From: Alphaproteobacteria bacterium UBA6411
GTDB lineage: Bacteria > Pseudomonadota > Alphaproteobacteria > CAAGCB01 > CAG-977
Length of the DNA: 64,000 nucleotides
Direction of reading: 5' to 3'
Assembly: GCA_002438565.1 (NCBI GenBank)
Contig: DJPN01000029.1
Span: 16,146-80,145 of the forward strand
In this document: one piece after another, positions 44,024 through 53,747 of the stretch
Numbering within the stretch: the first letter of the stretch is position 1
Layout of the letters: every line of letters begins with the position of its first letter
Made by a program: the position numbers and the translations under genes
Notes under the pieces: generated by a model
Told to the model about the DNA's origin: nothing
The model's database searches: none
Seen by the model: only the letters and a program-made list of their open reading frames with translations

Positions 44024-47000
44024 ATGTTTTCGGAATTCTTTCTGAAACGCCCGCGATTTGCGATTGTCATCGCGATTGTGATGTGCTTGGCGGGATTGGT
44101 GGCGATTAAGATGCTGCCGATTGCGCTGTATCCCGAAATCACGCCGCCCGTTGTGACGGTTTCGGCGACGTACCCCGGCGCGTCCGCGGATGTGATTGCG
44201 AAAATGGTTGCAATCCCCATTGAACGTGAAGTCAACGGCGTCGAGGATATGCTGTATATGTCTTCGTCGTCCGAAGACACGACGTATTCCTTGACCGTGA
44301 CGTTTAAAACGGGCGTCGATCCCGACATGGCGCAGGTCAAAGTGCAGAACCGTGTGCAGATTGCGACGTCATCCCTGCCGGCGGAAGTCACTCGCCAAGG
44401 CGTGACCGTCACCCGCGAATCAACCAACATGCTGGCGATGATTTCCTTTGTGTCGCCGAAACACACGCTGTCCAGTCTGGAACTGGCGGACTATGTTATC
44501 GATAACGTCAAGGAAGCCTTGGCGCGTATTGACGGCGTGGGCGGCGTGGACGTGTATGCGGCCAGTTCAGCCATGCGCGTGTGGCTGAATTCGGACAAAA
44601 TGGCGTCGCTGAACATTACGGCGAACGACGTCCGCAACGCGATTTCGTCGCAAAACTATCAGCCGACTTTGGGCAAGCTGGGCGCCGCGCCGAACGATTC
44701 CGCGCAAATGGTCTATCCGCTGAAAACCCAAGGGCGCGTCAACGAAGTCAAGGACTTTCGCGAAATCATCGTCCGCACGGCGGAACACGGCGGTCTGGTG
44801 CGGCTGAAAGACATCGCGAACGTTTCCTACGGCGAGGAATCCTACGGCATTACGGCGTTTGCCGACGGCGCGCCCGCCGTGTCTTTGCAGGTCAAGCTGT
44901 CTTCGGGCGCAAACGCTGTCGACGCGATGAAAAAACTGCGCGCCGAATTGTCGCGTTTGGAAGAATCCTTGCCCGAAGGCGTGGAATACAAATTCAACTA
45001 CGATTCGACTGACTACATCAACGCGTCGATTTCCGAAGTGCTGCATACCTTGTTTGAAACGTTCGTGCTGGTCGTTCTGGTGTGCTGGGTGTTCTTGCAG
45101 AACTGGCGCACGACGCTGATTCCGCTGATTGCCGTTCCCGTGTCCATGCTGGCAACCATGGTTGTCATGCTGGCGTTGGGCTTCAGCATCAATATGTTTA
45201 CGCTGTTCGGCATTGTGCTGGCAATCGGCGCGGTCGTCGACGACGCAATCGTCGTTGTCGAACGCGTGATGCACTTGATGGAGCGCGAAAAACTGCCGCC
45301 GTTGGAGGCGACCAAGCGCACCATGCACGAAATCACGGGCGCGCTGATTTCGACAACGTTGGTGATGGTCGTGATTTTCGTCCCGATTGCCTGCATGGGC
45401 GGCATTACGGGCAGGATTTATCAGCAGTTCGCAATTACCATCAGCACGTCTTTGGTGTTTTCGGCAATCAACGCGCTGACGCTGTCCCCCGTATTGTGCG
45501 CATACTTTTTGAAACCGTTTAAAACGGCCAAGAAAGGACCGCTTGCCTGGTTCAACCGCGCGGTCAATTCGACGACGAACGCGTATGCCCGCACGGCGGC
45601 TTTGTTCGCACGCAGAATCAGCGTCATCGCTTTGATTTTCGGCATAATTCTGGCGTTGAACGGCACTTTGTTCAAATTGAACGGCACGTCGTTCGTCCCG
45701 AACGAGGATCAAGGCGTGTACATTGCGAATATCACTTTGCCGGAGGGCGCGTCCTATGCCCGCACAAAAGCGGTTGTTGAAAAAGTAACCGAAAAAATTC
45801 TGGCGCAAAAAGGCGTGCGCGGCTCTATCGGCGTGGTCGGCGTCAGTATTTTGGCGGGGCGTTCCGAAAACACGGCAATGGTGATTGTCGATTTGGAACC
45901 GTGGGCAAAGCGTAAAGATCCGTCCATGTACTCCACAACGCTGATGAATGAAATGCGCGCCAAGCTGACGGCCGAAACGCCCGAAGCCGAACTGCAATTC
46001 TTTGAATTTCCGGCGATTCAAGGTTTGGGCAACCAGGGCGGCATGGACTTCCGTCTGCAAATGACGGCGGGCATGGATTACGCCAAGCTGGACGCCGAAG
46101 CGCAAAAGCTGCTGGGTAAAGTCAACACGAACCCGAAGTTTTTGTACGGGTTTACGACCTTTACATCGAAAACGCCCGCGGTGTTCATTGAAATCAACCG
46201 CGAAAAGGCGGAATCGATGAACGTGCCTTTGTCGAACCTGTATTCAACGCTGGAGGCCTATCTGGGATCGATGTACGTCAATGACATCAACATCGGCACG
46301 CAGGTCAACCAAGTCGTCGTGCAGTCCGACGCGCGGTTCCGCGACAGCGTCGAAAGCTTGCAGGAGATCTATGTCCCGTCCACGACGGGCGAAAAAGTGC
46401 CGCTGGGCGCGTTGGTCAGCTTGTCGCAAGTTATGTCGCCGCGCGTGATTTCCCGCTACAACCAATATCCCAGCGCGGATATTACGGCGGAACAAAATCC
46501 GGCCGTTTCATCGGGTGAAGCGATGGCCGAAATGGAAAATTTGATGAAAGGCGTCAAAGGGTTTTCCTACGAATGGTCGGGCATGAGCTATCAAGAAAAG
46601 AACAATCAAGGTCAAATCGGTTTGCTGTTGTCCTTGGCGGTGATTTTCGCCTATCTGTTCCTTGTGTCGCTGTATGAAAGCTGGATTTTGCCGATTCCCG
46701 TGCTGATGTCCGTGTCCGTTGCGACGGCGGGGGCTTTGGCGGGGCTGCTGGCGACGGGATTGCCTCTGTCGATTTACGCGCAGTTGGGGATTGTCATGCT
46801 GGTCGGTCTGGCGAGCAAAAACGCGATTTTGATTGTCGAATTCGCCCGTGACGCTCGCCAAGGGCTGAATATGACCGTTCCCCGCGCGGCAATGTATGCG
46901 CTGCGCGAACGGTTCCGCGCTGTGTTGATGACGGCGTTTGCGTTCATTTTGGGCGTTTTGCCGATGATTAACGCGACGGGCGCGGGCGCGAACAGCCGCC

Positions 47001-47128
47001 GCGCCATCGGCACGCCCGTGTTTTACGGCATGCTGGTCGGCACAATCGTCGGATTGTTCGTCATTCCGCTGCTGTACGTTCTGGTTCAAACCCTTGCCGA
47101 CAAGGCGATGAAGAAAGGAAATAAATGA
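44024..47128 (+). CDS. RND multidrug efflux pump, AcrB/MexF type (HAE1)
   Basis: Encodes 1034 residues with the two-fold arrangement of twelve membrane helices and two large periplasmic loops. The start FFLKRPRFAIVIAIVMCLAG and the helix-4 proton-relay pair in GAVVDDAIVVVERV (Asp-Asp) are typical, as is VGLASKNAILIVEFARDA in the second half. This family exports drugs from periplasm and membrane by proton antiport. It overlaps the channel gene by four bases. Substrates cannot be read from the sequence. Confidence 0.96.
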   Translation: MFSEFFLKRPRFAIVIAIVMCLAGLVAIKMLPIALYPEITPPVVTVSATYPGASADVIAKMVAIPIEREVNGVEDMLYMSSSSEDTTYSLTVTFKTGVDPDMAQVKVQNRVQIATSSLPAEVTRQGVTVTRESTNMLAMISFVSPKHTLSSLELADYVIDNVKEALARIDGVGGVDVYAASSAMRVWLNSDKMASLNITANDVRNAISSQNYQPTLGKLGAAPNDSAQMVYPLKTQGRVNEVKDFREIIVRTAEHGGLVRLKDIANVSYGEESYGITAFADGAPAVSLQVKLSSGANAVDAMKKLRAELSRLEESLPEGVEYKFNYDSTDYINASISEVLHTLFETFVLVVLVCWVFLQNWRTTLIPLIAVPVSMLATMVVMLALGFSINMFTLFGIVLAIGAVVDDAIVVVERVMHLMEREKLPPLEATKRTMHEITGALISTTLVMVVIFVPIACMGGITGRIYQQFAITISTSLVFSAINALTLSPVLCAYFLKPFKTAKKGPLAWFNRAVNSTTNAYARTAALFARRISVIALIFGIILALNGTLFKLNGTSFVPNEDQGVYIANITLPEGASYARTKAVVEKVTEKILAQKGVRGSIGVVGVSILAGRSENTAMVIVDLEPWAKRKDPSMYSTTLMNEMRAKLTAETPEAELQFFEFPAIQGLGNQGGMDFRLQMTAGMDYAKLDAEAQKLLGKVNTNPKFLYGFTTFTSKTPAVFIEINREKAESMNVPLSNLYSTLEAYLGSMYVNDINIGTQVNQVVVQSDARFRDSVESLQEIYVPSTTGEKVPLGALVSLSQVMSPRVISRYNQYPSADITAEQNPAVSSGEAMAEMENLMKGVKGFSYEWSGMSYQEKNNQGQIGLLLSLAVIFAYLFLVSLYESWILPIPVLMSVSVATAGALAGLLATGLPLSIYAQLGIVMLVGLASKNAILIVEFARDARQGLNMTVPRAAMYALRERFRAVLMTAFAFILGVLPMINATGAGANSRRAIGTPVFYGMLVGTIVGLFVIPLLYVLVQTLADKAMKKGNK

Positions 47129-48504
47129 AAAAGATGTTGTTAATGGCGGGCATTGCGGCGGTTTTCGCCGCCCCCGCGAACGCGTTCGACCCGATGTCGG
47201 TTTATACGCAGAAAGCGCCCGAAAACTGCCTGTCCAGTGTGAACGTCAAGGGCAAACTGGGGCTGAACGATTTGATTCAAATCGGCGTGTGCAACAATTC
47301 CGACTTGAACAGAACGTTTATGGCGGTCAAATCGGCGGAAGCGGGCTTTGGCGCAAGCAAAGCGTCGTATATGCCGAATGTCGCTTTGACGGCTGTTGCG
47401 ACGGCTTCGCACAGCAAAGGCGAATATGACGAACCGAACGCCAATATTTACAAGGATATGAAAGCCAAGCCGTATTCAATCAATGTCGCTTTGAACTGGC
47501 TTTTGCTGGATTTCGGCGGGCGTTCCGCGTCAACCGATATGATGAAAGCCTATATGGAACAGGCGGTGTTCGGCTACAATGCGGCTTTGCATGACTTGGT
47601 GCTGGGAATCAACAGCGCGTATCTGGATTTGCTGAGCGCGAAAGAAGTACTGAAATCCGCCGAAACAAGCGTCGCGTCCTATAAAAAATCATACGACGAA
47701 ACGCAAAAGAAATATCAAGTCGGCAAAGCGGCGACGTCCGATTTGCTGTTGGCGAAAACGACGTACCTGCGTTCCAAACTGGCGGTGACCGCAGCGAAAA
47801 ACACAATCGAGAAAAATCAGGCGAATTTGGCGACTTTGCTGAACCTGCCGCCGGAAACGAAATTCAATCTGGTCGTGCCAAAAAAGGACGACAGCTCCAC
47901 CGCTTTGGCGGAAAAAACGGCTGTGCAAAAAATGATTGAGCTGGCGCTGGATTTGCGTCCCGAAATCAAAGCGGCGGCGAAATCCAAAGCGGCGGCGCAG
48001 GCCGGCGTTTCAAACGCGAAATCCGCGATGGCGCCGACGCTGGCGTTGACGGCAAACGCGTCTTTTGCCGACCGGTGGAAGGACGACAAACCGTTCAAAG
48101 ACGGGTATCCGTACACTTACGGCGGGGATGTCGGGGTCGTTTTGAACGTCCCGCTGTTTGAGGGCTTTTCCAAATCTTATGCTTTGGCAAAAGCGCAGTA
48201 TGACTACCGCCAGGCCGTTTGGCAGGAAAAAGGAACCGAGGACGGCGTGAAAAACGAAGTCTGGTCGGCGTATCAGGATTACAAAACCGCCCTTGCGTCG
48301 TACACAATCAATCAGGATGTTTTGAAATCCGCCGAGGAAAACGAACGCGTGTCCCGCGCGTCGTATCGGGCGGGCAAGGAAACTCTGCTGAACCTTTTGA
48401 CGGTTCAGGCGCAGCTGGCGACCGCGCGGCAGGAATTGATTACATCGTTTTATACCGTTTTAATCGGCAAAGCGAACCTGTACCGTTCAATCGGAAAATT
48501 TTAA
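47125..48504 (+). CDS. TolC-type outer-membrane efflux channel
   Basis: Encodes 459 residues. A Sec signal peptide (MKKMLLMAGIAAVFAAPANA) precedes an outer-membrane efflux protein fold of two repeats, each with long helices (LNDLIQIGVCNNSDLNRTF, later LALDLRPEIKAAAKSK) and beta segments (VALNWLLLDFGGR and VVLNVPLFEGFSKSY). No lipobox is seen, so it is of TolC rather than OprM type. It is the third gene of the RND operon and provides the exit duct for the adaptor and pump. Confidence 0.93.
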   Translation: MKKMLLMAGIAAVFAAPANAFDPMSVYTQKAPENCLSSVNVKGKLGLNDLIQIGVCNNSDLNRTFMAVKSAEAGFGASKASYMPNVALTAVATASHSKGEYDEPNANIYKDMKAKPYSINVALNWLLLDFGGRSASTDMMKAYMEQAVFGYNAALHDLVLGINSAYLDLLSAKEVLKSAETSVASYKKSYDETQKKYQVGKAATSDLLLAKTTYLRSKLAVTAAKNTIEKNQANLATLLNLPPETKFNLVVPKKDDSSTALAEKTAVQKMIELALDLRPEIKAAAKSKAAAQAGVSNAKSAMAPTLALTANASFADRWKDDKPFKDGYPYTYGGDVGVVLNVPLFEGFSKSYALAKAQYDYRQAVWQEKGTEDGVKNEVWSAYQDYKTALASYTINQDVLKSAEENERVSRASYRAGKETLLNLLTVQAQLATARQELITSFYTVLIGKANLYRSIGKF

Positions 48505-48507
48505 CAA

Positions 48508-48537
48508 AAAAAGCGGAGGTTCGGCCTCCGCTTTTTC
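48508..48537 (+). terminator. Bidirectional terminator between the RND operon and the cupin gene
   Basis: Stem AAGCGGAGG/CCTCCGCTT with loop TTCGG, A-tract on the left and T-tract on the right, between convergent genes. Confidence 0.9.
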
Positions 48538-48540
48538 ATT

Positions 48541-48963
48541 TCAGAAAGGCATAACGCCGTTTCGGGTAACAACCAGCCCTTTGTCTGTTCCTGTGAAATG
48601 GACGATATCGGGTTTGTTCGCCGTCCCGAAATCCAAATAAACCAGCGTTTCCGTTTCGGACGGATTGGATATGACGTGCGCCCCCGCGATATTGGCGGGA
48701 AACGCGATGGCGTCGCCAGCTTTCAGCCGAACATCGCCGTTTTGCGTTTTGACGACGGCTTCACCTTTGATGATGTAAAACACTTCTTCGTTTTCTTCGT
48801 GATAGTGATAGCCGTAAGCGGTCTTTTTCGGCGCGACTTCGACAAAGTTGGCGGAGCATTTGGAAATGTCGTCGATAACCGGTTTGACGGTGAATTCGTT
48901 GTCACCCGAACCTTGGAGTGTTCCCGCGGCGGTTTGATAATTTTTTACGATGATTTGCAGCAT
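48541..48963 (-). CDS. Cupin-domain protein
   Basis: Encodes 140 residues forming a single cupin barrel. Metal-binding motif 1 is GYHYHEENEEVFYIIKG, and motif 2 is in GDAIAFPANIAGAHVIS with a His in the expected place. The small size and lone barrel suggest a metal-dependent binding protein or enzyme of unknown substrate. Its start has AAGGA eight bases upstream. It is transcribed divergently from an HxlR-type regulator and shares its intergenic control region, so that regulator is a likely controller. Confidence 0.88.
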   Translation of the reverse strand: MLQIIVKNYQTAAGTLQGSGDNEFTVKPVIDDISKCSANFVEVAPKKTAYGYHYHEENEEVFYIIKGEAVVKTQNGDVRLKAGDAIAFPANIAGAHVISNPSETETLVYLDFGTANKPDIVHFTGTDKGLVVTRNGVMPF

Positions 48964-48984
48964 GATTTTGTTCCTTGATGTTTG

Positions 48985-49072
48985 AAAACAAAATCAGAAT
49001 AGGATATATTGTATTCGCTTGTAAAGCAGGCACTATTTTGATATATAGTATGCAAAAAATAACTATTGAGGA
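48985..49072. promoter_or_regulatory. Overlapping divergent promoters with a candidate HxlR operator
   Basis: Plus strand: TTGTAA (49019) and TATATA (49042-49047) with 17 bases between. Minus strand: TTTACA and TATTCT overlapping it. Half-sites ACTAT (49032-49036), ATAGT (49045-49049) and ACTAT (49062-49066) alternate in direction and could bind the regulator. The boxes are seen; their use is inferred. Confidence 0.4.
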
Positions 49073-49079
49073 ATTCCCT

Positions 49080-49406
49080 ATGATTCCAAGCCGAAAAATT
49101 TCGGATTGCCCCGTTGCGACGACGGTCAATTTGATTGGCAATAAATGGAAATTGATGATTATCCGCGATTTGGTCGGCGGGACAAAGCGGTTCGGCGAAC
49201 TGCGCAAAAGCTTGACGGGAATCAGTCAGCGGGTTCTGACGCAGAATTTGCGCGAACTGGAAACGGACGGATTGATTGACCGCCAAGTTTTTGCCGAAGT
49301 GCCGCCGCGCGTCGAATACAGTTTGAACGAAACGGGACGGTCGCTGAAAACCGTTATCGACGCTTTGGCGGATTGGGGAACCAAATACAAAAGCGGACAA
49401 ATTTAA
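49080..49406 (+). CDS. HxlR-family winged-helix regulator
   Basis: Encodes 108 residues, the usual size. Features are the N-terminal Cys (DCPVATTVNLIGNKWKLMII), the recognition part RFGELRKSLTGISQRVLTQN and the wing VEYSLNETGRSL. HxlR regulators often sense electrophiles or oxidants through this Cys. ATG 49080 has GAGGA seven bases upstream; ATG 49050 is the alternative and would add ten residues. It is divergent from the cupin gene and probably regulates both. Confidence 0.9.
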   Translation: MIPSRKISDCPVATTVNLIGNKWKLMIIRDLVGGTKRFGELRKSLTGISQRVLTQNLRELETDGLIDRQVFAEVPPRVEYSLNETGRSLKTVIDALADWGTKYKSGQI

Positions 49407-49445
49407 CCGAAAAGGTTGGAGGGTTCACCTGCTTTAGCTATAATT

Positions 49446-51332
49446 TCAAAGGTCAAGCAAAGCCGATTGTTCCAGCCAATCATTTTCGGCCGCTTCGATT
49501 TCCGCATCCAGCTGAGCCAATGTGATTTGCAGGTTTCTGACCTTTTGCCCGTTCAGACCTATCATATACATGGTCGGATCTTCCAACAGCTGCATGATTT
49601 GATCGCGTTGATCGTTCAGTTTTTCCAATCGGGCTTCCAGTTCTTTGACTTTTTTGCGTATCGGGGCAAGCTGCTGACGTTTCTCGGCGGCTTCGCGGCG
49701 TTCGTCTTTGCGCGAAACGGCGGGCGTGTCGGCTTTGGGGGTATTGCCCGCCGCCTGTACTTTCGCCTTTTCCGCCAGCAAAGCGCGATAGTCGTTCAAA
49801 TCGCCGTCGTACGCTTTGCATCGTCCGCCGTCAATCAGCCAGAGCCTGTCAGCCGTCAGTTCAATCAAATTCGGGTCGTGCGTAATCAAAATCACCGCGC
49901 CGCGATAGCCGTTGACCGCTTCGACCAAAGCGTCGCGCGCGTCAATGTCCAAGTGGTTCGTCGGTTCGTCCAGCAGTAAAATGTGCGGGGCGTTGCGGCT
50001 CATCATCGCAAACAGCAGGCGCGCTTTTTCACCGCCGGACAGTTGCGCGATTTTGGTGTCGGCTTTTTGCTGTGTCAGCCCGAAACGCCCCAAATGCGCG
50101 CGGACTTGCGTTTCCGTGGCGTCTTTCATGGTTTGACGCAGTTGTTCGTACGCCGTCAGTTCCGTTGAAAGCTCTTCCGTTTGGTGCTGGGCGTAATAGC
50201 CGACCTGCAGTTTCGACGACATTTGCATTGTGCCGCTCATCAGCTTCAGCTTGCCCGCCAGCAATTTGGCAAAAGTCGATTTGCCGTTGCCGTTCGCGCC
50301 CAGCAAAGCGATTCGGTCGTCCGCGTCGATTCGCAAATTCAATCGCGATAAAACGGGCGTGCCGTCATAGCCGACCGCGCCGTCTTCGATTTTAATCAAA
50401 GGCGAGGGCAGTTCGTTCGGCGACGGAAAGCTGAAGTGCGTTTCGGCTTCGTTGATGAAAACGGTTTTCGGCGGCAGTTTTTCCAACATTTTAACGCGGC
50501 TTTGCGCCTGTTTGGCTTTGCTGGCTTTGTAGCGGAAACGGTCGACGAATTCCTGCAGGTGTTTGCGGGCTTCTTCGGTTTTTTCGGCTTGTTTCTGTTC
50601 GTTTTCGCGCTGCAAAGCCCGCATTTGTTCAAACGCGCTGTAGTTGCCGCCGTAGCTGATGATTTTCAGCCCTTCGATATGCAGAATGTGGTCGCACAAG
50701 TGATTCAGCAAAGAACGGTCGTGGCTGATGACGACCAGCGTTCCCGCATAGCGCGACAGATAGTTTTCAAGCCACAGCGTCGCTTCCAAATCCAAGTGGT
50801 TGGTCGGTTCGTCCAACAGTAAAACATCGGACGGCACAAACAACGCCGCTGCCAAAGCGACACGCATCCGCCAGCCGCCCGAAAACGACGAAACGGGGCG
50901 CTTTTGATTTTCTTCGGAAAAGCCCAAGCCGTACAGAATCGACGCGGCGCGCGATTCGGCCGACGCCGCCCCGATGACATTCAGCCGTTCGTGGATTTCA
51001 CCGATTTTAACGCCGTCGTCGGCTTTTTCGGCTTCGTCCAACGCTTTCAGCAGGGCGGTGCGTTCGGTGTCCGCCTGTAAAACGCAGTCCAGCAAAGAAA
51101 TGTCGCCGTCGGGAATTTCCTGCGCGACGCTGGCCAGTTTTTGCCCTTTGGTCAGACGGATTTCGCCGTCGTCGCAGGGCAGCAGGCCTTGAATCATCTT
51201 GAACAAAGTGGTCTTGCCCGTGCCGTTGCGCCCCGTCAATCCGACCCTTTGCCCGTCCGAAATATGGGCGGACGCGCCGTCAAACAGCAACCGTCCCCCG
51301 AACCGCAATGTAATGTCGTTTATATCTATCAT
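49446..51332 (-). CDS. ABC-F family ATP-binding protein (YheS/Uup-like)
   Basis: Encodes 628 residues with two ATPase domains and no membrane helices. NBD1 has GRNGTGKTT and FSGGWRMR; NBD2 has GANGNGKST and LSGGEKAR; both carry LLLDEPTNHLD. Between them is the linker rich in Lys and Gln (about 240-300). A C-terminal coiled-coil (about 560-620) is present. ABC-F proteins act on the ribosome, either as translation factors or in resistance to ribosome-binding antibiotics. Start 51332 (MIDINDITLRFGG) was chosen over an upstream extension of 30 residues without homology. Confidence 0.93.
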   Translation of the reverse strand: MIDINDITLRFGGRLLFDGASAHISDGQRVGLTGRNGTGKTTLFKMIQGLLPCDDGEIRLTKGQKLASVAQEIPDGDISLLDCVLQADTERTALLKALDEAEKADDGVKIGEIHERLNVIGAASAESRAASILYGLGFSEENQKRPVSSFSGGWRMRVALAAALFVPSDVLLLDEPTNHLDLEATLWLENYLSRYAGTLVVISHDRSLLNHLCDHILHIEGLKIISYGGNYSAFEQMRALQRENEQKQAEKTEEARKHLQEFVDRFRYKASKAKQAQSRVKMLEKLPPKTVFINEAETHFSFPSPNELPSPLIKIEDGAVGYDGTPVLSRLNLRIDADDRIALLGANGNGKSTFAKLLAGKLKLMSGTMQMSSKLQVGYYAQHQTEELSTELTAYEQLRQTMKDATETQVRAHLGRFGLTQQKADTKIAQLSGGEKARLLFAMMSRNAPHILLLDEPTNHLDIDARDALVEAVNGYRGAVILITHDPNLIELTADRLWLIDGGRCKAYDGDLNDYRALLAEKAKVQAAGNTPKADTPAVSRKDERREAAEKRQQLAPIRKKVKELEARLEKLNDQRDQIMQLLEDPTMYMIGLNGQKVRNLQITLAQLDAEIEAAENDWLEQSALLDL

Positions 51333-51415
51333 AATGAAGTCGACTTTACCGTATCGCTTTACAAAAGAAAAGATTTGCTTAATATGAAAAACGGATTTTT
51401 TTGTCGGACCGTTGA

Positions 51416-52063
51416 ATGTCAAACCGTTTGTATTATCTGAAAGTCTTTTTTATCCAACATCGCGCGGCGTTTGCCGCGGGGATTGTTGCGCTGATGCTGG
51501 CGGCCGGAGCCGTCTGGTATGCCGGACGGCCGAAAATTCCCGTCACGGAACAGGATTTCGCGGACGCTTTGCAGGAAGGCGAGGCTTTGTTCGCCGCGAA
51601 ACGCTACGAAGAGGCTTACAATACTTTGGTTTATCCCGCGCGCCACGGCTATCCGAAAGCGCAATATCTGCTGGGTGAATTGTACTACAACGGCTGGGGA
51701 ACGAATCGCGACGCAAAACTTGCCTTTGAAAACTACAGCCAAGCAGCGGAAACGCTGACAGAAGCCAGATACAAAACCGCGCGCATGGCTTTTCGCGGCG
51801 AAATCAAATCCTTGCCGAAAGGGCGGGCGACCGCTTTGCTGACGGAAACGGCATATCACGGCTGTTTGCCGGCGCAAAGGGATTTGGGGCTGTATTCGTT
51901 GATGTCCAAAGATTGGGAACAGGCCTACTTTTGGTTGTCTTTGGCGGCGAAAAGCAACGATGAAAAGGCCGCCAAAGGGGTGGAAATCGCCAAAACGCAT
52001 CTGTCGGATTATCAGCTGAGCCTGCTGGATGCCGAAGTAAAAGATTTCCTTGTCCGAAAATGA
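51416..52063 (+). CDS. Membrane-anchored Sel1/TPR-like repeat protein
   Basis: Encodes 215 residues. One N-terminal transmembrane helix (about 18-36, AAFAAGIVALMLAAGAVWYA) is followed by helical repeats of the Sel1 type (AYNTLVYPARHGYPKAQYLL, GELYYNGWGTNRDAKLAFEN, AYHGCLPAQRDLGLYSL, AYFWLSLAAKSNDEKAA). This predicts a periplasmic protein scaffold tethered to the inner membrane. Weak ribosome-binding site. It is divergent from the ABC-F gene and precedes ndk, whose promoter overlaps its 3' end. Partner unknown. Confidence 0.8.
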   Translation: MSNRLYYLKVFFIQHRAAFAAGIVALMLAAGAVWYAGRPKIPVTEQDFADALQEGEALFAAKRYEEAYNTLVYPARHGYPKAQYLLGELYYNGWGTNRDAKLAFENYSQAAETLTEARYKTARMAFRGEIKSLPKGRATALLTETAYHGCLPAQRDLGLYSLMSKDWEQAYFWLSLAAKSNDEKAAKGVEIAKTHLSDYQLSLLDAEVKDFLVRK

Positions 52064-52066
52064 CGG

Positions 52067-52095
52067 TTGAAACGCGCGCGTTCACCGAGTATAAA
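52067..52095 (+). promoter_or_regulatory. Promoter of ndk
   Basis: TTGAAA at 52067-52072 and TATAAA at 52090-52095 with a 17-base spacer, 37 bases before the ndk ATG. Confidence 0.65.
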
Positions 52096-52131
52096 GGGAT
52101 ATATTTCTAACTTTAACAACAGAGGACTGCT

Positions 52132-52554
52132 ATGACTGTACAACGTACACTTTCCATGATTAAACCCGATGCCACCCGCCGCAATCTGACTGGCAAAATC
52201 AACGCGATGTTTGAAGCCAACGGCTTGCGCATCGTCGCGCAGAAACGCATCCGCCTGACGCCGGAACTGGCCAAAGCGTTTTACATTGAACACAAAGACA
52301 AACCGTTCTACGGCAGTCTGGTCGATTTCATGACCTCGGGCCCCATTGTCGTTCAAGTGCTGGAAGGTGAAGACGCCATTGCGAAAAACCGTGAAGTCAT
52401 GGGCGCGACCAACCCCGAAAAAGCCGCCGAAGGCACCGTTCGCAAAACGTTTGCCGAATCCATGGAAGCCAATTCGGTTCACGGTTCGGATTCCGAAGCC
52501 AGCGCGAAACGCGAAATTTCGTTCTACTTCTCCGAATGTGAAATCGTCGGTTAA
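52132..52554 (+). CDS. ndk: Nucleoside diphosphate kinase
   Basis: Encodes 140 residues. The start [13 protein letters not shown] and the active-site segment NSVHGSDS, with the phosphoryl-carrying His, are diagnostic. It balances NTP and dNTP pools by moving phosphate from ATP through phosphohistidine. An AGAGGA element precedes the ATG. The gene has its own promoter and lies between a Sel1-like gene and the DUF2066-perM-hdaA group. Confidence 0.98.
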   Translation: MTVQRTLSMIKPDATRRNLTGKINAMFEANGLRIVAQKRIRLTPELAKAFYIEHKDKPFYGSLVDFMTSGPIVVQVLEGEDAIAKNREVMGATNPEKAAEGTVRKTFAESMEANSVHGSDSEASAKREISFYFSECEIVG

Positions 52555-52582
52555 TTAACTTTTTGAAGCGGGAGCCGCCTTG

Positions 52583-53731
52583 ATGAAAATCTTTGTTTTA
52601 ACGTTGCTTTTCAGCCTGTCCGTCGCGACGGGCGTTCGGGCGGCGCCCGCCGATTCCAAGATGTTTTCCGCCGGCGGCATCAAAGTCGACGTCACTGCGG
52701 AAAACGCCGCCAAAGCCCGCGAACAGGCTTTGCAGGACGGACAAAAACGCGCTTTGATGGTCGTGATGGAACGCATCACTCCCGACTATGTCGTCGATCA
52801 GCTGGCGGAATTGATTCCCGACGACATCATCAATATGGTTCAAGATATGAGCGTTTCAAACGAAAAATCGTCCCCCGTACGGTATATGGCGACTTTGGAA
52901 GTGCGCTTCAACGCCGATTCCGTGCGCGATTTGTTGCGGCAAAACGGTCTGCCGTATGTTCGTACGTCCGGAAAACAGCTGTTGATTTTGCCCGTTTACA
53001 AACGCAGTCCGGCCGCTTCCCCCGTTTTGTGGGATGAAGACAATCCGTGGCTTCGCGCTTGGAGCAACCGCTCGGTTGAAAGCTATATGATTCCGCTGAC
53101 CGTTCCTGCGGGGGATTTGGCGGACAACAGCCTGTTGAATGCCGAACAGGTCGTTCAAGGGGATTTGAACGCGGCGGAAAATCTCGCAAAACGCTATGAA
53201 GCTGAAGGGATTTTGGTCGTTAAAATGACCCGCAACGGCGCGTCTTTTGCCGTGGATGCCATGGCCATGGATGAAGCGACGGCGTCCGAAATCCGGAATT
53301 TTTCTTTTACACTTCCGTTGAAAAAGAATACGGCGACAACATATGCCAATGCGGTGAAAAAAGTTGTGGCTCATTTGGAAAATGTGTGGAAACGCGACCA
53401 AATGGTGCAGTTTAATGAAGTAACTCCTTTGGTCGCGATGGTTCCCGTTTCCACCGTCAAGCAATGGACGGTCATTCAAAAACGGTTGGACAGAATTCCG
53501 CTTATCAGCTCTTACAATTTGCAGGCCGCGCGGGCGGGGGTGCTGCAGCTGACGCTTTTCTTTGCCGAAAATTTGGATCGTTTGCAAAAAGAAATGACAA
53601 AAAGGATGCTGAAGCTGACCGTTTTGCCGTCGGGCGTGTTCAAATTGCAGGCGGCGGAGCGCGTCAATTATTTAAATTCGCCCGTTAAAAGCGCCGATGC
53701 CGCAACAATGATGCCGGCTTCGGCTCAATAA
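52583..53731 (+). CDS. DUF2066-family exported protein
   Basis: Encodes 382 residues. A signal peptide (MKIFVLTLLFSLSVATGVRA) is followed by the DUF2066 signature region (GGIKVDVTAENAAKAREQAL, then GQKRALMVVMERITPD) and LEVRFNADSVRDLLRQNGLP. The protein is predicted to be periplasmic. No enzymatic motif is seen. In proteobacteria this family is commonly found beside perM and hda genes, as here. ATG 52583 is preferred to the TTG one codon earlier because of GGGAG spacing. Function unknown. Confidence 0.85.
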   Translation: MKIFVLTLLFSLSVATGVRAAPADSKMFSAGGIKVDVTAENAAKAREQALQDGQKRALMVVMERITPDYVVDQLAELIPDDIINMVQDMSVSNEKSSPVRYMATLEVRFNADSVRDLLRQNGLPYVRTSGKQLLILPVYKRSPAASPVLWDEDNPWLRAWSNRSVESYMIPLTVPAGDLADNSLLNAEQVVQGDLNAAENLAKRYEAEGILVVKMTRNGASFAVDAMAMDEATASEIRNFSFTLPLKKNTATTYANAVKKVVAHLENVWKRDQMVQFNEVTPLVAMVPVSTVKQWTVIQKRLDRIPLISSYNLQAARAGVLQLTLFFAENLDRLQKEMTKRMLKLTVLPSGVFKLQAAERVNYLNSPVKSADAATMMPASAQ

Positions 53732-53747
53732 GCTTTAGGCGCCGTCA

